Assembly (NCBI RefSeq): GCF_963678635.1
Contig: NC_087063.1
Coordinates: forward strand, 47,486,684 to 47,550,683
Source of the DNA: Symsagittifera roscoffensis
Taxonomy: Eukaryota > Xenacoelomorpha > Acoela > Convolutidae
Length of the DNA stretch: 64,000 nucleotides
Reading direction: 5' to 3'
In this document: piece by piece, positions 35,880 through 47,389 of the stretch
Numbering within the stretch: the stretch's first letter is position 1
Layout of the letters: each line of letters opens with the position of its first letter
Program-made: the position numbers and the translations under genes
The notes under the pieces: generated by a model
What the model was told of the DNA's origin: nothing
Seen by the model: the letters and a program-made list of their open reading frames with translations, nothing else
The model's database searches: none

Positions 35880-37280
35880 GATTAAGAAATTTTGTTCACA
35901 AGATTAATGACATGTATAAAAATTAAAATAAAATAAAAATTAACCAGGAGAGAGTGAATAAGAATGCTTGCTTATGATTGGTCAATCGAAACCTTGTACT
36001 CTGATTGGTCAATTTTGGTGACGATTTGAATATCTCTTAATAAGGAGAAAAAGAATTTATTCCAAAACACACAAATTTGTTTGTTGACTTTTTTCATTTT
36101 TAAATTTAAAAAACAAAATTATCCCTGCTGAAAATTGTCAACTAGTTTATACATTGAATAAAACTGTTCACATTTTTAGAAACCAATTTGTTCTACCTTA
36201 AAGAATTTGGTCCCCCATGGATGCTTAAGAAATTTTGTTCACAAAATGTGAACAGATTAAAAACATGTACAAAAAAGAAAAAAAAATTAAAAATATAGGA
36301 AACTGAAAATTACCGAGGAGGGAGTGAATAAGGACGTTTGCTGGTGATTGGTCATTTTTTGTGTCAATTTGAATATCTTCTTCATAAGGAGGTAAGCATT
36401 TTATTTCAAAACACACAAATTTGTTAGTTGCCTTCTTTTCATTTATAAAATTAAAAAACAAAATTATCCCTGCTAAAAACTATCAACTAGTTTATAGATT
36501 GAATAAAAGTGTTCGCATTTTATGAACAAATTTTTCCCACCTTTAAAAAATTGGTCCCCATGGATGCTTAAGAAATTTTGTTCACAAAATGTGAACAGAT
36601 TAAAAAAACATGTATAAAAAAAGAAAAAATTATAAAAATATAAGGAAATGAAAATTAACGAGGAGGGAGTGAATAAGAATATTTGCTTGTGATTGGTAAA
36701 TTTTTGTGTCAATTGGAATATCTTCTTTATAAGGAGGTAAACATATTATACTAAAACACACAAATTTGTTAGTTGCCTTCTTTTCATTTATAAATTTTAA
36801 AAACAAAATTATCCCTGCTAAAAATTGTCAACTAGTTTACAGATTGAATAAAAGTGTTCACAATTTGTGAACAAATTCTTTCAATGTTAAAAAAATTGAT
36901 CTCCCTATGCATGGTTCAGAAGCTTTGTTCACAAAATGTGAACAGATTAAATACATGTAATAAAAATATAAAAACAAAAAGTTAACCAGGAGGGAGTGAA
37001 TAAGAACGCTTGCTTGTAATTGGTCAATAGAAACCTTGTACTGCAATTGATCAATTTTTGTGTCGATTCGAATGTTTTTTTTTATCAGCAAGAAAACATT
37101 TTATTCCAAAACACACAAAATTGTTTGTTACTTTTTTCCATTTGAAAAGTGTCAATTAGTTGATATTTTGAATACAACTGTTCACATTCTGTGAAGAAGT
37201 TTTTTTCAACGTTCAAAAAAAATTTGTTCGCCCCGTGCATGATTAAGAAATTTTGTTCACAAAATGTGAACAGATAAAGA
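35880..37280. repeat. Four to five tandem ~340-bp units with GTTCACA...TGTGAAC palindromes
   Basis: The palindrome GTTCACAAAATGTGAAC occurs near 36237, 36579, 36928 and 37255 (spacings about 342, 349, 327), with a decayed copy near 35890. Each unit also has a GAGGGAGTGAATAAG block, a TGATTGGTCAA (CCAAT-like) block and a ACACACAAATTTGTT block. It is non-coding and subterminal in the Polinton. Confidence 0.85.
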
Positions 37281-37801
37281 CATGTTTAAACAATGTTCAA
37301 CCAAGAGGATGGGGGAGAAATGCTTGATTGTGTTTGGGAAGCTTTGTAATGTTAAAATAGATTCACAATTTTTGAATAGATTTGTTCAACGTTTTTTTTC
37401 TTGTTATTTTTAGAAAAATGCACAAGACCTTTCCTCAAATGCATCTTTGGACTGAAAACACTCTTTCATCATTCCGTACAGCATTAGGCGGGCCCTTGAG
37501 TCTTGAAGGGCAATGGTCTTGCAGAAGTAGCGTATCCTAAAAATATTACAACCGTTAACACTGGGACTTTTGATTTCAACTATTTTAATAAATGGTATAG
37601 AAACATGCGAATTTGCGAATTTCTCTAGGAAAATACATAACTTTTGAAAATTGATTTAAAGCATGAACAAAGCGATTCATGTTTTTTCGCGGGCGCTGGA
37701 ATAAAGAGCAACATAATAATTACATAACTAGCTAAATAAACGAGTCTGAAATCTGGAACAGTAATTCAAAAATTTCAAACTGTTCAAATGATTTTTACAT
37801 T

Positions 37802-38150
37802 TTGGGGTTGAGCAGATCTGAGGATAAAATTCACATGGGTTCAGTTCTGGACGAACCAGCATTTCCGGTTGATATAGGACGTTATCATCAACTATTCGTC
37901 TATTGTGATTTCAAAGAACCCAATGTGGGTAATACAAAAGCACCCTTGTTGAGAAGTCATTGTCCTCAATTGAAAATGCCAATTCGTCCACCGGCAGTCT
38001 TCATCAAGTGCTTGATAGTTCACAGAAAAAAATCCTGACAAAGAAACTTTTACATAATATTTTGATTGAAATACGTACAGGCTCTGGCTATTTAATTCTG
38101 TTTACAGCTGTCGGCAGAACTTTTCTCACAGTTTTGTTTCAAAAATGTTA
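37802..38150 (+). pseudogene. Fragment of a Polinton structural protein (capsid-type, low certainty)
   Basis: A frame beginning before 37802 carries the pattern FPVDIGRYHQLFVYCDF followed by VGN..APLLRSH. After a frame break at about 38000 comes TKKLLHNILIEIRTG and a C-terminal TFLTVLFQK. I associate the order YVYCD / VGD..PLLR / I.I...G..I.F / LHF with a structural protein commonly encoded by metazoan Polintons. The frame break and missing N-terminus make it a remnant. Confidence 0.35.
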
Positions 38151-38854
38151 ACTTTGGATATCTAATTTTGGTTCTAATTTGGTACGCGTGTATGTAAAAC
38201 AAATTATATTGATTGTCTAAACTCTTGTTTGAGTTTCAGAGGAAAGATGAACTCACAGCAACAAAAACCAAGATTAAGTATTAGGATTGGTCAAAAGTTT
38301 TTTTATTAGATTATTAAAGTTTTGTTAAAATATAAAGTTGAAGTGTTAAAATTTTTGATTGATCATTTTGACGGACTGTCTTTCTCATTGAATGATCAAT
38401 CAATTGAACGATACTTAATATTCCGCTGCTTTTTAGAGAGTTAAAATGACAGCAGTGCCAGCAGCCAAAATTAACCAAGAGCTGGAGTTGACCGTCAGAT
38501 GGACGATCTCAGAAGTGGCACGATCTTAGAAAAGGCCTACTGGCGCTGGCAAAACAGGAATTTGTGTTCTAGAATATAGAAACGTTTCGACTCTTCAAAA
38601 TGACCCCTTTGAGGGCTTATGTATTTGACTTCCTGGATGAACTGGAGATGTTGAACGACCGCCGAACTGCCTCTGAGTCGTGCAAATTGATGGCGGTTTC
38701 GTATCACATGAGATATATTTCATCAGTCGACGGTCAAAAATGACGGCCAAACCTCAAATAAAACAACAGTTGGTGTTCCTTTTTGTTAAATGCAATGTAG
38801 TGTGTTTTTATTCTTAAACGAATTAGTTCGATTACGGACGAGGAAAGCATCCCG

Positions 38855-39450
38855 TTACCGGACATTGATCGAGATACTGAGCAAGCTGTACAAGACACTG
38901 CAATCTGGGTTTTTGATATAGAAACGGATCAAAGTTGCATGCAGAACAGTAATCATAAGGCTGTTTTGTTATGCGCAAAAACACTTGAGTGGTGATCAAG
39001 AACTTATATTTAAGGGTTATGATTGCGTATCACAATTTTGTTCATACTTTTTTTGTGATCTGGAACAGGTAACAAAGTGCAAATGACTCAATGCACTTTT
39101 TGGAAGCGGATTCGTTTTTTTAACTTATTTTTGAATGGTTATATGAACAAAACAATGTATTCCAAAGATTGTTTTAAACCGCAATTGGTTTTTAACCGAT
39201 CAATGGTTATCGATCTCGGGATGCTACATTTTTTCCTGCTTCACAATGTAAATATAATTGCATGCAGATGCAGCAGTAAACGGAACTTTGAAAAGGTCAA
39301 TTCCACTGCAATTGACCTGGATTGAAAGTCAGTAAATTCTCAAAAAATTTGGTCTGACAGAGACAATGGGTTACTTTCCTCGCTATCTTACCTTCAGAGC
39401 GGCACTTCATCAATAGAAAATTAATGTCTTTCATGAATCAAAAGACTGCC
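38855..39450 (+). pseudogene. Extra copy of the polymerase B exonuclease segment
   Basis: From CCGGACATTGATCGAGATACT onward the sequence parallels 40655-41195, including the ATTTTTGAATGGTTATATGAACAA block and the TGTCTTTCATGAATCAAAAGACTGCCAT block. This upstream copy keeps the exonuclease motif FDIET; the downstream copy reads FDKET. It carries several frameshifts. It lies before the polymerase N-terminal region, so it is a rearranged duplicate and not part of a collinear gene. Confidence 0.7.
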
Positions 39451-39810
39451 ATGTTGGAGAAAACTTCATCGAATCAAATGTGATAATTGCCAACAAATGA
39501 CAAAATTTTTCTTTTAAAACTCAAGTTTTCAAAAAGTAAAAGGTCGAGAACAAGTAGTGCTCTATGCAGTTGGCCCAATCCTTGTGAAAACAAAAAGCGG
39601 AGATAATTTTGCTCGATCCCTGCGCCGTGTGAGTAAAGTCGTCTTCTGAAGAATCGTCACCTCCACTGAACCATTGGAGCCACAGTACATTGTTCAGACA
39701 CATCATTTTTACATCTCAATGGGAAGAATTTTTTAAAACCGCAACAAATTTTTTCGTCGCGTTTCAGGACTTTAGATGTAACAACACAGACACACACGCA
39801 CAAAATTTGA

Positions 39811-42074
39811 TTGGCCGACTCGTTTGCCGTCAACTGCAAGAACATGGGGTCCTCTTTCATGCAGTATCTAGAAGACCACAGAGAAGAAGCGCTCTTCAAG
39901 AAGCAGAGACTACACGAGGTGACCTTCTCCAGTTTGGAATCACATGTAGGCAAAATCAAATTGATACTTGGGCTCGTTCTCTCTTCGCTGATTCAAGAGC
40001 TGCAAACAAACTTGAAAAACTTTTTTCATAGAGTTAGTGTGGTTCTTCGTGATCCCAGCTTAAGTTTTCCGATTCATATACCCTTTCAAGATCATGATGA
40101 TTTCAACATAGATTTAGTTTTAAACGAAATGGATCGGGTACTTAATTCCAACGAAGGTTTTGATATCAGTAGTACAATTCGATTGAACATCTTATCTGTA
40201 TCTCTTCCCGCAATCGGGGGTAAAGATATTGGGGTTATAAATAACCGCACTATTTCCGATCTGCCTTCTCTCATGCACCAAAAACGTTCAGTCGTAAGAA
40301 TAATTGAGACAGATGACAATAATTGCCTGATTACTGCACTTGCAATTGACACGAACGCAGCTTGGAAGCAGCCCATGGAGCTCGAAAAATGGAAAACATT
40401 TCCTGTCTAAAAATTCAATCCTCAGCTACAAACCGTCTTTTCAATCAATTAGTTACAGAAAACCAATTAACACACAGTTTCTCACTAAAGTATGGAGCAA
40501 AATGGACACTAGAAGATTTTGAAAAACTGTCAAAAATTGCTCCGCAAAGCAGTCAATGTCTTCGCATAAATATCAAAAACACCGACTACGACAATGAAAA
40601 TGAGGAACATCAAGATTCAGTGAAAAAGGCAAAGAAAATGGACAAGGAAAGCAGCTTGTTACCCGACATTGATCGAGATACTGAGCAAGCTGTACAAGAC
40701 ATTGCAATCTGGGTTTTTGATAAAGAAACGGATCAAAGTTACGAGTAGAACATCAATCATAAGGCTGTTTTGTTATGCGCAAAAACACTGAGTGGTGATC
40801 AAGAACTTATGTTTAAGGGTTATTGTTGCGTATCACAATTTATGTCATACTTTTTGGTGATCTGGAACGTGTGAGAAAGTGCGAATGGCGCATTGTACAC
40901 TTTGGAAGCGGATTCGATTTTTTACCTATTCTTGAATGGTTATATGAACAACAACAATGCATTCCAAAGATTGTTTCAAGAGGCAATAAAGTCATGTATG
41001 TCAAAGTCGGAAACAGGAGGTTTATCGACTCATTTCTATTCATTGCGATTGCCCTTCGTAAATTCTCTAAACTTTTTGGGCTGACAGAGATTAAAAAAGG
41101 TTACCTTGCTCACTATCTTACCTGCAGAACGACACTTGATCAACAGAAAAATAATGTCTTTCATGAATCAAAAGACTGCCATCTTGGACAAAGTTTCGGT
41201 CTGCAGCCTTCCTGGTACTCTGAAGACTGTGATCATTGTAATCAGCCTACATCTTTAATGGAAGCGAATATTGTCCTTCAATACGACCAAAAAAGTCATC
41301 CTGTTTTCCCGAGCACCAGTCAGCAATTCGCTTTCGAAGACGGGCAATTTCCACCCAAATGTCTTTTTAGATAGCAAGCATTAAAAAATAAAAAAGAAAT
41401 TGAAGGTTTTTCCAAGTGGCATGACCAACAGCGACACAAATATGAGCTGACCAATCAAGTGTACAGTTTTTCCCAGGAATTGATAGAATACTGTCAATCA
41501 GGACTTGGAGTTATTACGTCAAGATGTAGTTCAGTTTCGAGCCTTGATCAAATTGATTTGCAGCGGACATGACCCTTTCAAAGTTGCGTGTACTGCTGCA
41601 TCTGCATGGAATTATGTTTACAGGCAGCTCTTTATGCCTATGAATGCAATTAGTATTTTTCTAATTTTAGTTAAAATTGTGGCTAACTTCTTATAAAGAT
41701 TGTTCATTTTGTTTATAGAAGCAGATCAATGAGAAAACCGTGTACAAAACAACAGACGGATGCGAGTTCATCGTTGAGGCAAGAGAGCACATTTGGGAGT
41801 CGGACTGTCCTTCCTTAGAAACAGATTAACATAATATTACTACGCACCATTAAGTGCACGAGATACTTTTGTGGGCGGTAAGACTGAAAATGTTTACCTT
41901 CATTGGACAAAACTGGATAAAAATCAACACTTTCGTTACGCTGACATTTGTTCCCTTTATCGCTACGTTAACGCAAACTGTCCCATCCCCGTTGGTCATC
42001 CATCAGAGATTTTATTTTCACCAACGTTCTATTTGCACAGTCAGGTTGCGAAACCAATTTTGCGAAAAAGATAA
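39811..42074 (+). pseudogene. Protein-primed DNA polymerase B (Polinton POLB), broken
   Basis: The N-terminal region 39811-40410 has FPIHIPF, LNSNEGFDIS and RSVVRIIETDDNNCLITALAI, which match the usual Polinton POLB N-terminus. The exonuclease region 40640-41200 has FDKETD, HFGSGFDFLPIL and RFIDSFLF. A stretch at 41480-41660 has LLRQDV..FRALI and GHDPFKVACTAASA. The start of the polymerase palm, 41850-42010, has FVGGKTE, YADICSLYRYVN and CPIPVGHP. The pieces are in at least four different frames with stops between. The palm C-terminal half (including the YxDTD motif) is not seen. In autonomous Polintons this enzyme replicates the element from a terminal-protein primer. Confidence 0.75.
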
Positions 42075-42176
42075 AAGCAATAAACGTGCTTTTTTTGTCT
42101 AGAATCGGGGAGATCTTTTGCATTAGGATACTGCTCACGCTTTTTTTTCAGTTTACAATGTCTTTTTCGGAAGGTT

Positions 42177-42599
42177 ATGCAAAAAAGAATCATGCATGCG
42201 TTCCATTCGCTCAACAGCATTGAATTGAAAATTAGAAACAAGGCTGTTGTGTTGATAGTCATATGGTTTTGCTGTGGAGAAAAAGATGGAAAAGATGGAT
42301 TGAAAAAGATAAGCATACTCCTGATTGAATCAACCGCACGTTGTTGCTGTACTTTTGACTGGGTTCATTTTCTTTGGAAGCAAAGTTTCCGAGCAAAGTC
42401 TCCTGATGTAGAAGCAGCAGTTGAGGAGGAGGATATTGAAACAGCTGTCGGAAATTTTTTGATGACCATGTCGAAGAAGAGGAAACAACAGCAAGCAACA
42501 ACCCTTTCCATCAAACACTTTGGAAAACCGAATGCTGTCCTAAAGTGTCATTTGCCTCCTGCGAACCAAAACAACAACAGCAGCAAATTTTTCAGATAG
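42177..42599 (+). CDS. Hypothetical frame in the Polinton (140 codons)
   Basis: An open frame following the polymerase remnant with an acidic segment (EAAVEEEDIETAVG), a basic KKRKQQQ stretch and SIKHFGKPNAVLKCHLPP. The first half is Cys/Trp-rich. I do not recognise it. It may be two fused remnants; coding status is uncertain. Confidence 0.25.
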   Translation: MQKRIMHAFHSLNSIELKIRNKAVVLIVIWFCCGEKDGKDGLKKISILLIESTARCCCTFDWVHFLWKQSFRAKSPDVEAAVEEEDIETAVGNFLMTMSKKRKQQQATTLSIKHFGKPNAVLKCHLPPANQNNNSSKFFR

Positions 42600-44790
42600 T
42601 ATCTCCCCGTAATGAAATATCCCTAACAGTTCGTCTTCCTCCTATCATCAGAAGCAATGGAAAAACAAGTGATGTTAGTACCAGCAGTAAGGATAATCGT
42701 CGTCGGCACAATTATATTGCGTTGGAAGATAATATTTACAGATAATTTTTGTTTTGATACGTCATGCTAATAATTTAATTTTTTCATTCGTAATCTCCTT
42801 TTTTTACGTCGCCTTCGATTTGTAGCTTTTTTGACTTTTAGTTCCGTTACTAATTACAATTTGCTCTCACTTTCAGATCGCTTGCAAAAATGGACTTTCG
42901 AGCTCGTTGCAACACGAAGGAAAAGCACGTCAACAGTGTGAAATGGTAAAAGAAAGACTTGGAAACATATTGAAAGATAAACCATAAAGGCATCACGCAT
43001 ATGATGGGATCTCACTTTTACAAGTGCTACAAACAGTGGATTTCCCGAAATTGGCGACGACAATCAATCTCATTGTATTTTAGATGATTGCAAAAATCAG
43101 ACGGGCAATCGCTTCTATGGGAAATGTCTCTTATTCTCGAGTGGTCCCAAATACTTGGATCGCAATCAAACGGCCTTCAAGCATCTGAAAGTTTAATACA
43201 TGTTCCAATGGCATCTAAAGAAGCATGGGGGTTTGTTGCTTAGCATGTCACTCCAGAGAGCGTCAACTGGGATTTGGAAAAAATTTCAAAAATGGTGCGC
43301 GAGTTCTTCGATCCAAAAAGAGAGAAACAGGGCAACTTTATGTACAAAAAAAGATGATTCGCCGACTACAAGGCTTTACGAAAAATGTTTTTTTTTTGTC
43401 CGAGCTCGATATATGCCGCCTTCGCTACGTATAAAAGTCTTGTAGCGTATGGGGACTCACAGATGATTACAATCGTAAATATTTCATAAAACGGTCTCCT
43501 TTTTTGAGATCTAAGAAAGTCTGTGACCATTCATGTAATTATTTCAGTTAATTATTAGCATGTACTTTATTATTGTTTGTGTTTGTAAGAGTATGTCATC
43601 TATTTATCCAAATATCTAGTAATAAAACCGTCATGTGAAACCGACAATTTTTTGTAGCAACCGTACGTAGAGAGGATCAGCTATCCATCATTCAATTCAA
43701 AACTTCTCATTTTGAAAGCCATCTGTGATTGTTGATTTAATTGCTGTTTTTTTTTCCAGATCAATGGCTCGTATCCCGCTTTCTTTTTTGCTGAATGCGG
43801 CGAGAACGATCGATTAAACGATAGAAGCGAGTACATGTAAAATTTTGACGGTACTTGGAAAAATTGTAAATTTCTTTTGAGATTGGATGCTTCCGAACTG
43901 GGCAGACTTTGGGAAATCAAACCAATATTGGAAACCTTGTTATTCTATTACAATGTTTCTTATCACAGAAATAATGACAATGGAACGCGTTTACAGCAGC
44001 AATTGGCAGACAATATGTCCTTACAAGAAAGAATTTATTCACCACAGCAGCAGCAACAACAACTGGAAAACCCAACAGAAGCCAATGTTTCGTTGCAGGA
44101 CCCACGAGTTAGGTCTTCTGCTAGTGCTACTGATGCTGTTTCTTCAAACGACGTCAACAACAATGTTTGCCTTTCGCCGATTAGCGAAATACTATGTGCA
44201 CCTTCTGTATCGGCAGTAATTCTAGTGGCGAGCACGATGAACCAGCAGATTCATCAGCATCGGATAGATATGCGAGGCTTGTGACCCGGTTTTTCATTTT
44301 TCTGGTGTCGTTGTTTTTGTTGTTTCATTTTGATCATTTCTTTGTACTGAATAGATAGTTGTTGCCGGGCAAATTTAATATATTTTTTTATTTGACCTCA
44401 AGTCAGGCAGCCAGTCTCTCTGTGCGTGTGTGTTTGTGTGAGTGTTTGTGATCCACGATCAACCACCAAACCCACCCAAGTTAAAGCAAGACAATTATAC
44501 TTTCTTTATTTAAGTTTTTGTTGATGTTTACTCTTTTGATGCTTTTCAGGTACTGACTGACTGACAGATTCCTTGCTTGATTATGGAGAGCAAGTCGGCG
44601 ACCGCACCGCCCCCGATAGAGAATGCATGAAAGAGAACTTAAGTCACTTTTTGATTGATCTCACGCCCGCTTGCCCCAATGTCTTGAGTTTTTGTACTTT
44701 TATAACTTGCGAATGTATCTCTCTGAGAAAGCGTTGTCGTCAAACAGGAAAAAATAAATCCACTTTCTGTTTTTTGTCCCCAGAGCTGCA
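42600..44790. other. Polinton interior without recognisable genes
   Basis: Only short frames are present. One at 43877-44284 contains a CAG/CAA-rich run (44047-44062) encoding Gln and is otherwise unfamiliar. Another at 44573-44857 is Cys-rich and unfamiliar. The Polinton protease and ATPase genes would be expected in the element, but I found no Walker A motif or HW...FD pattern here. Confidence 0.4.
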
Positions 44791-45002
44791 GAAACAATCG
44801 TCCACAGGAAACTTGACGAGTTTTTTTTTACAACACCAACTCGTTAAATTCAATTAGCAATCCGGATCACACAATTGCAGTAGACCCCTGTCAATCGCAG
44901 AAACAATCGTCCACAGGAACCTTGGAGAGTTTTTCTAACAACCCCAACTCGTTAAAATCAATTAGCAATCCGGTTCACACAATTCCACTAGACCCCTGTC
45001 CA
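44791..45002. repeat. Two tandem ~107-bp copies
   Basis: CAGAAACAATCGTCCACAGG starts at about 44791 and again at about 44898. Both copies run on through CAACTCGTTAAA, CAATTAGCAATCCGG and TAGACCCCTGTC with about 10 differences. Confidence 0.88.
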
Positions 45003-45093
45003 GACAAATGCTCGCAGCTCTGAGATTACAATCGGAAAGGTTGCTATACTTGCCTCCTCCTCTTCCTCCTCCTTCCCCTGCTGTTAATCATAA

Positions 45094-45588
45094 ATGACAA
45101 CCCTGCAGCTCGAAAAGTTTGTCCTCATCCCCGCAAATTATCTTCCACAACAACAACAACATCAAAATAGCCTTCAGGACTCAAGGGAAGGAAAACGCCT
45201 TCAACCTCAAAAACAACCGCCACAATTTGTCAAAGAGGCAAAGAAAGAGGAGCAGCAGGGTGAGGAGGAGAAACCTGCGCTCCTTGAATATCATATTATT
45301 CCTACTGCAACATCAGCCAGTAGCGCCTACAACAACAAACGTATGCGCATACAGATTATTTTAAAACGAATAGGCAATCATTCCGACGTCTTTCTAAACA
45401 CGTCTGATAAAACAGTGAGAGTTGGTTTGGGTACATCAGCAGCAGCCATTGGTGATACGACGCCAACAATTTGCGTTTTGCAGTTTTTGAAAGAGTTGCC
45501 ATTACAGGATAAGAATTTGCCTCCCCAATACCGAAATATTTTGAAATTTTCATTTCCGCTTAAAAATTCAGCCGATAATTTGATATGA
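45094..45588 (+). CDS. Polinton-encoded protein of unknown function (164 aa)
   Basis: A complete ATG-to-TGA frame. The N-terminal motif KFVLIPANY is like the short K-F-V-L-x-P start of small Polinton proteins I have seen beside the integrase gene. A Gln/Lys/Glu-rich low-complexity region follows (residues 18-72), then a C-terminal region with LKELPLQDKNLPPQYRNIL. It lies just 5' of the integrase remnant and on the same strand. One of the better preserved frames of the element; the role is unknown. Confidence 0.45.
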   Translation: MTTLQLEKFVLIPANYLPQQQQHQNSLQDSREGKRLQPQKQPPQFVKEAKKEEQQGEEEKPALLEYHIIPTATSASSAYNNKRMRIQIILKRIGNHSDVFLNTSDKTVRVGLGTSAAAIGDTTPTICVLQFLKELPLQDKNLPPQYRNILKFSFPLKNSADNLI

Positions 45589-45613
45589 AATAATTACGCA
45601 TTAAACATTAGAA

Positions 45614-47239
45614 ATGGCAATAGCCAAAGTCAAGAAGAATAAAAAACAACAGCAGCAAGAACAAGATGGGCGTATAAAGACGAGCCGCCGTCACTTGACG
45701 ACTACGAATACGAATAACAACAACAATAATGAAGCGTCGAGTGTCGAGAGCAAGACGAAGCTCACAGATCACATCAACAACCCCAATTATCGGAGTAAAG
45801 ATTGGCTCTTAAGGGAAATTTGCCTCCAAATTTACTACTCCGACACATCCGGCGGCATATGGAAGTGTTCAAATCTGCAAGTGGGCTTTCGCGCAAAAAA
45901 GTTTGTTCAATTTTTGAAATTATCATCCACTTATTACTAATTTAAGCAAAATAAGTTCAAATACAAACGTCTGGGTATTGTCAGTTTGGGCATTAAGCAT
46001 TTTTGGTCCATGGACGTTGCCTATATGGATAAAATTGCAAACGAGAACAGCGGTACAAAATATCTTTTAGTTGCAGTCGATGTGTTGAGTCGATACTTGA
46101 GGGGCCAAACTCAAGAGAACAAATATGCAACAACTGTGATTGATGCGTTTCTGAAAATGATCAACATTGATAACCCACTTTCTATGCCAAATAAAATATG
46201 TTTAGATCAAGGAAAAGAGTTCAAAGGTGTAATTGCCAAATTTTCCGCTGATAGAAAAATTGAAGTTTATCATAAATACAGCGAGTCCAAAAGCTGTGTC
46301 GCGGAACGATTCATTAGCACGCTGAAGAGTATAATATATAAATAATATGAAGATTCGGGTAGTTTTTGTTATGATACTAATTTGCAAAAGTTCGCAAAAA
46401 TTATCAATACCCGTGAAAACGCCGCCGATGTCGCCGATTGATGTTGAACGAAAACATGTTGAAAGATTGATTCAGTTAACCTTCCCCAAAAGAAGAACAG
46501 ACGAAAAATCAACTTTAAATTGGGCGATTCAGTGTTGTGCGCATATCAGCTCGAACGGATATCTCAATCCGAAAAGGATATCAGCAGCGTTTTACTGATG
46601 AGCTGTTTTTCATCAAGTTTGTTCAAAACCTTTAGACAGAAATCAACCAGTCACTTTTGTTCTAAAAGACAAAAATGGAGATGAAAATATCATATATACA
46701 GCGAGTCCAAAAGCTGTGTCGTGGAACGATTCATTAGAACGCTGAAGAGTATAATATATAAATATTTTGAAGATTCGGGTAGTTTTCGTTATTTTAATAA
46801 TTTGCAAAAGTTCGCAAAAATTATCAATATCCGTATAAACGCCGCCGATGTCGCCGATTGATGTTGAACGAAAACATGTTAAAAGATTGTTTCAGTTAAT
46901 TTTTCCCAAAACAAGAACAATGGTGTGAGAAGCAGCAGACGAAAAATTAACATTAAGTTGTGCGATTCAATGCGCATATCAGCTCGAACGGATATCTCAT
47001 TCCGAAAAGGATATCAGCAGCGTTTTACTGATGAGCTGTTTTTCATCAAGTTTGTATCAAAACTTTTGGACAGAAATCAACGAGTCACTTATGTTCTAAA
47101 AGACAAAAATGGAGAGGAAATTTTGTGTAGGTTCTACGAATCGGAGCTAGTTAGCTACAAGTATCCAGATGACGGCTCACGACCTCGCCACCAGGTGGCA
47201 ATCAACCAAAAGCATATCTTTATTCACTCATTCATTTGA
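45614..47239 (+). pseudogene. Polinton retroviral-type integrase, frameshifted and with duplicated 3' part
   Basis: 45614-45940 holds a basic leader and the N-terminal YYSDTSGG segment. 45986-46345 holds the catalytic core: Asp at 46012 (SMDVAYMD), Asp at 46204 (CLDQGKEF) and Glu at 46304 (VAERFISTLK), i.e. a complete D,D,E set. The C-terminal domain (KGYQQRFTDELFFIKF ... FYESELVSY) follows at 46925-47239. The segment 46275-46694 is repeated at 46695-47114, so a second Glu-containing end of the core and two C-termini exist. A frameshift near 45940 separates the N-terminus. Integrases of this type insert Polintons with 6-bp duplications, as seen here. Confidence 0.78.
46275..47114 (+). repeat. 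420-bp tandem duplication in the integrase gene
   Basis: ATACAGCGAGTCCAAAAGCT occurs at about 46277 and 46697. Homology continues through AATATATAAATA, CGCCGCCGATGTCGCCGATT and CGGATATCTCA. The second copy has a frame running to the natural C-terminus, while the first is interrupted. Confidence 0.88.
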
Positions 47240-47389
47240 TTTTATATTGCTTTATAATTCAGTCGTGGACAATCGAGCATCCGTCTGTCTGTCTGTCTCT
47301 TTCGAATACTTGATGGATGGATATTAATTATCATTCCAATCGCATAGTTGCCCATAGTCCACTTCTTTTGTGTCGTCCAATTCTTTTGT

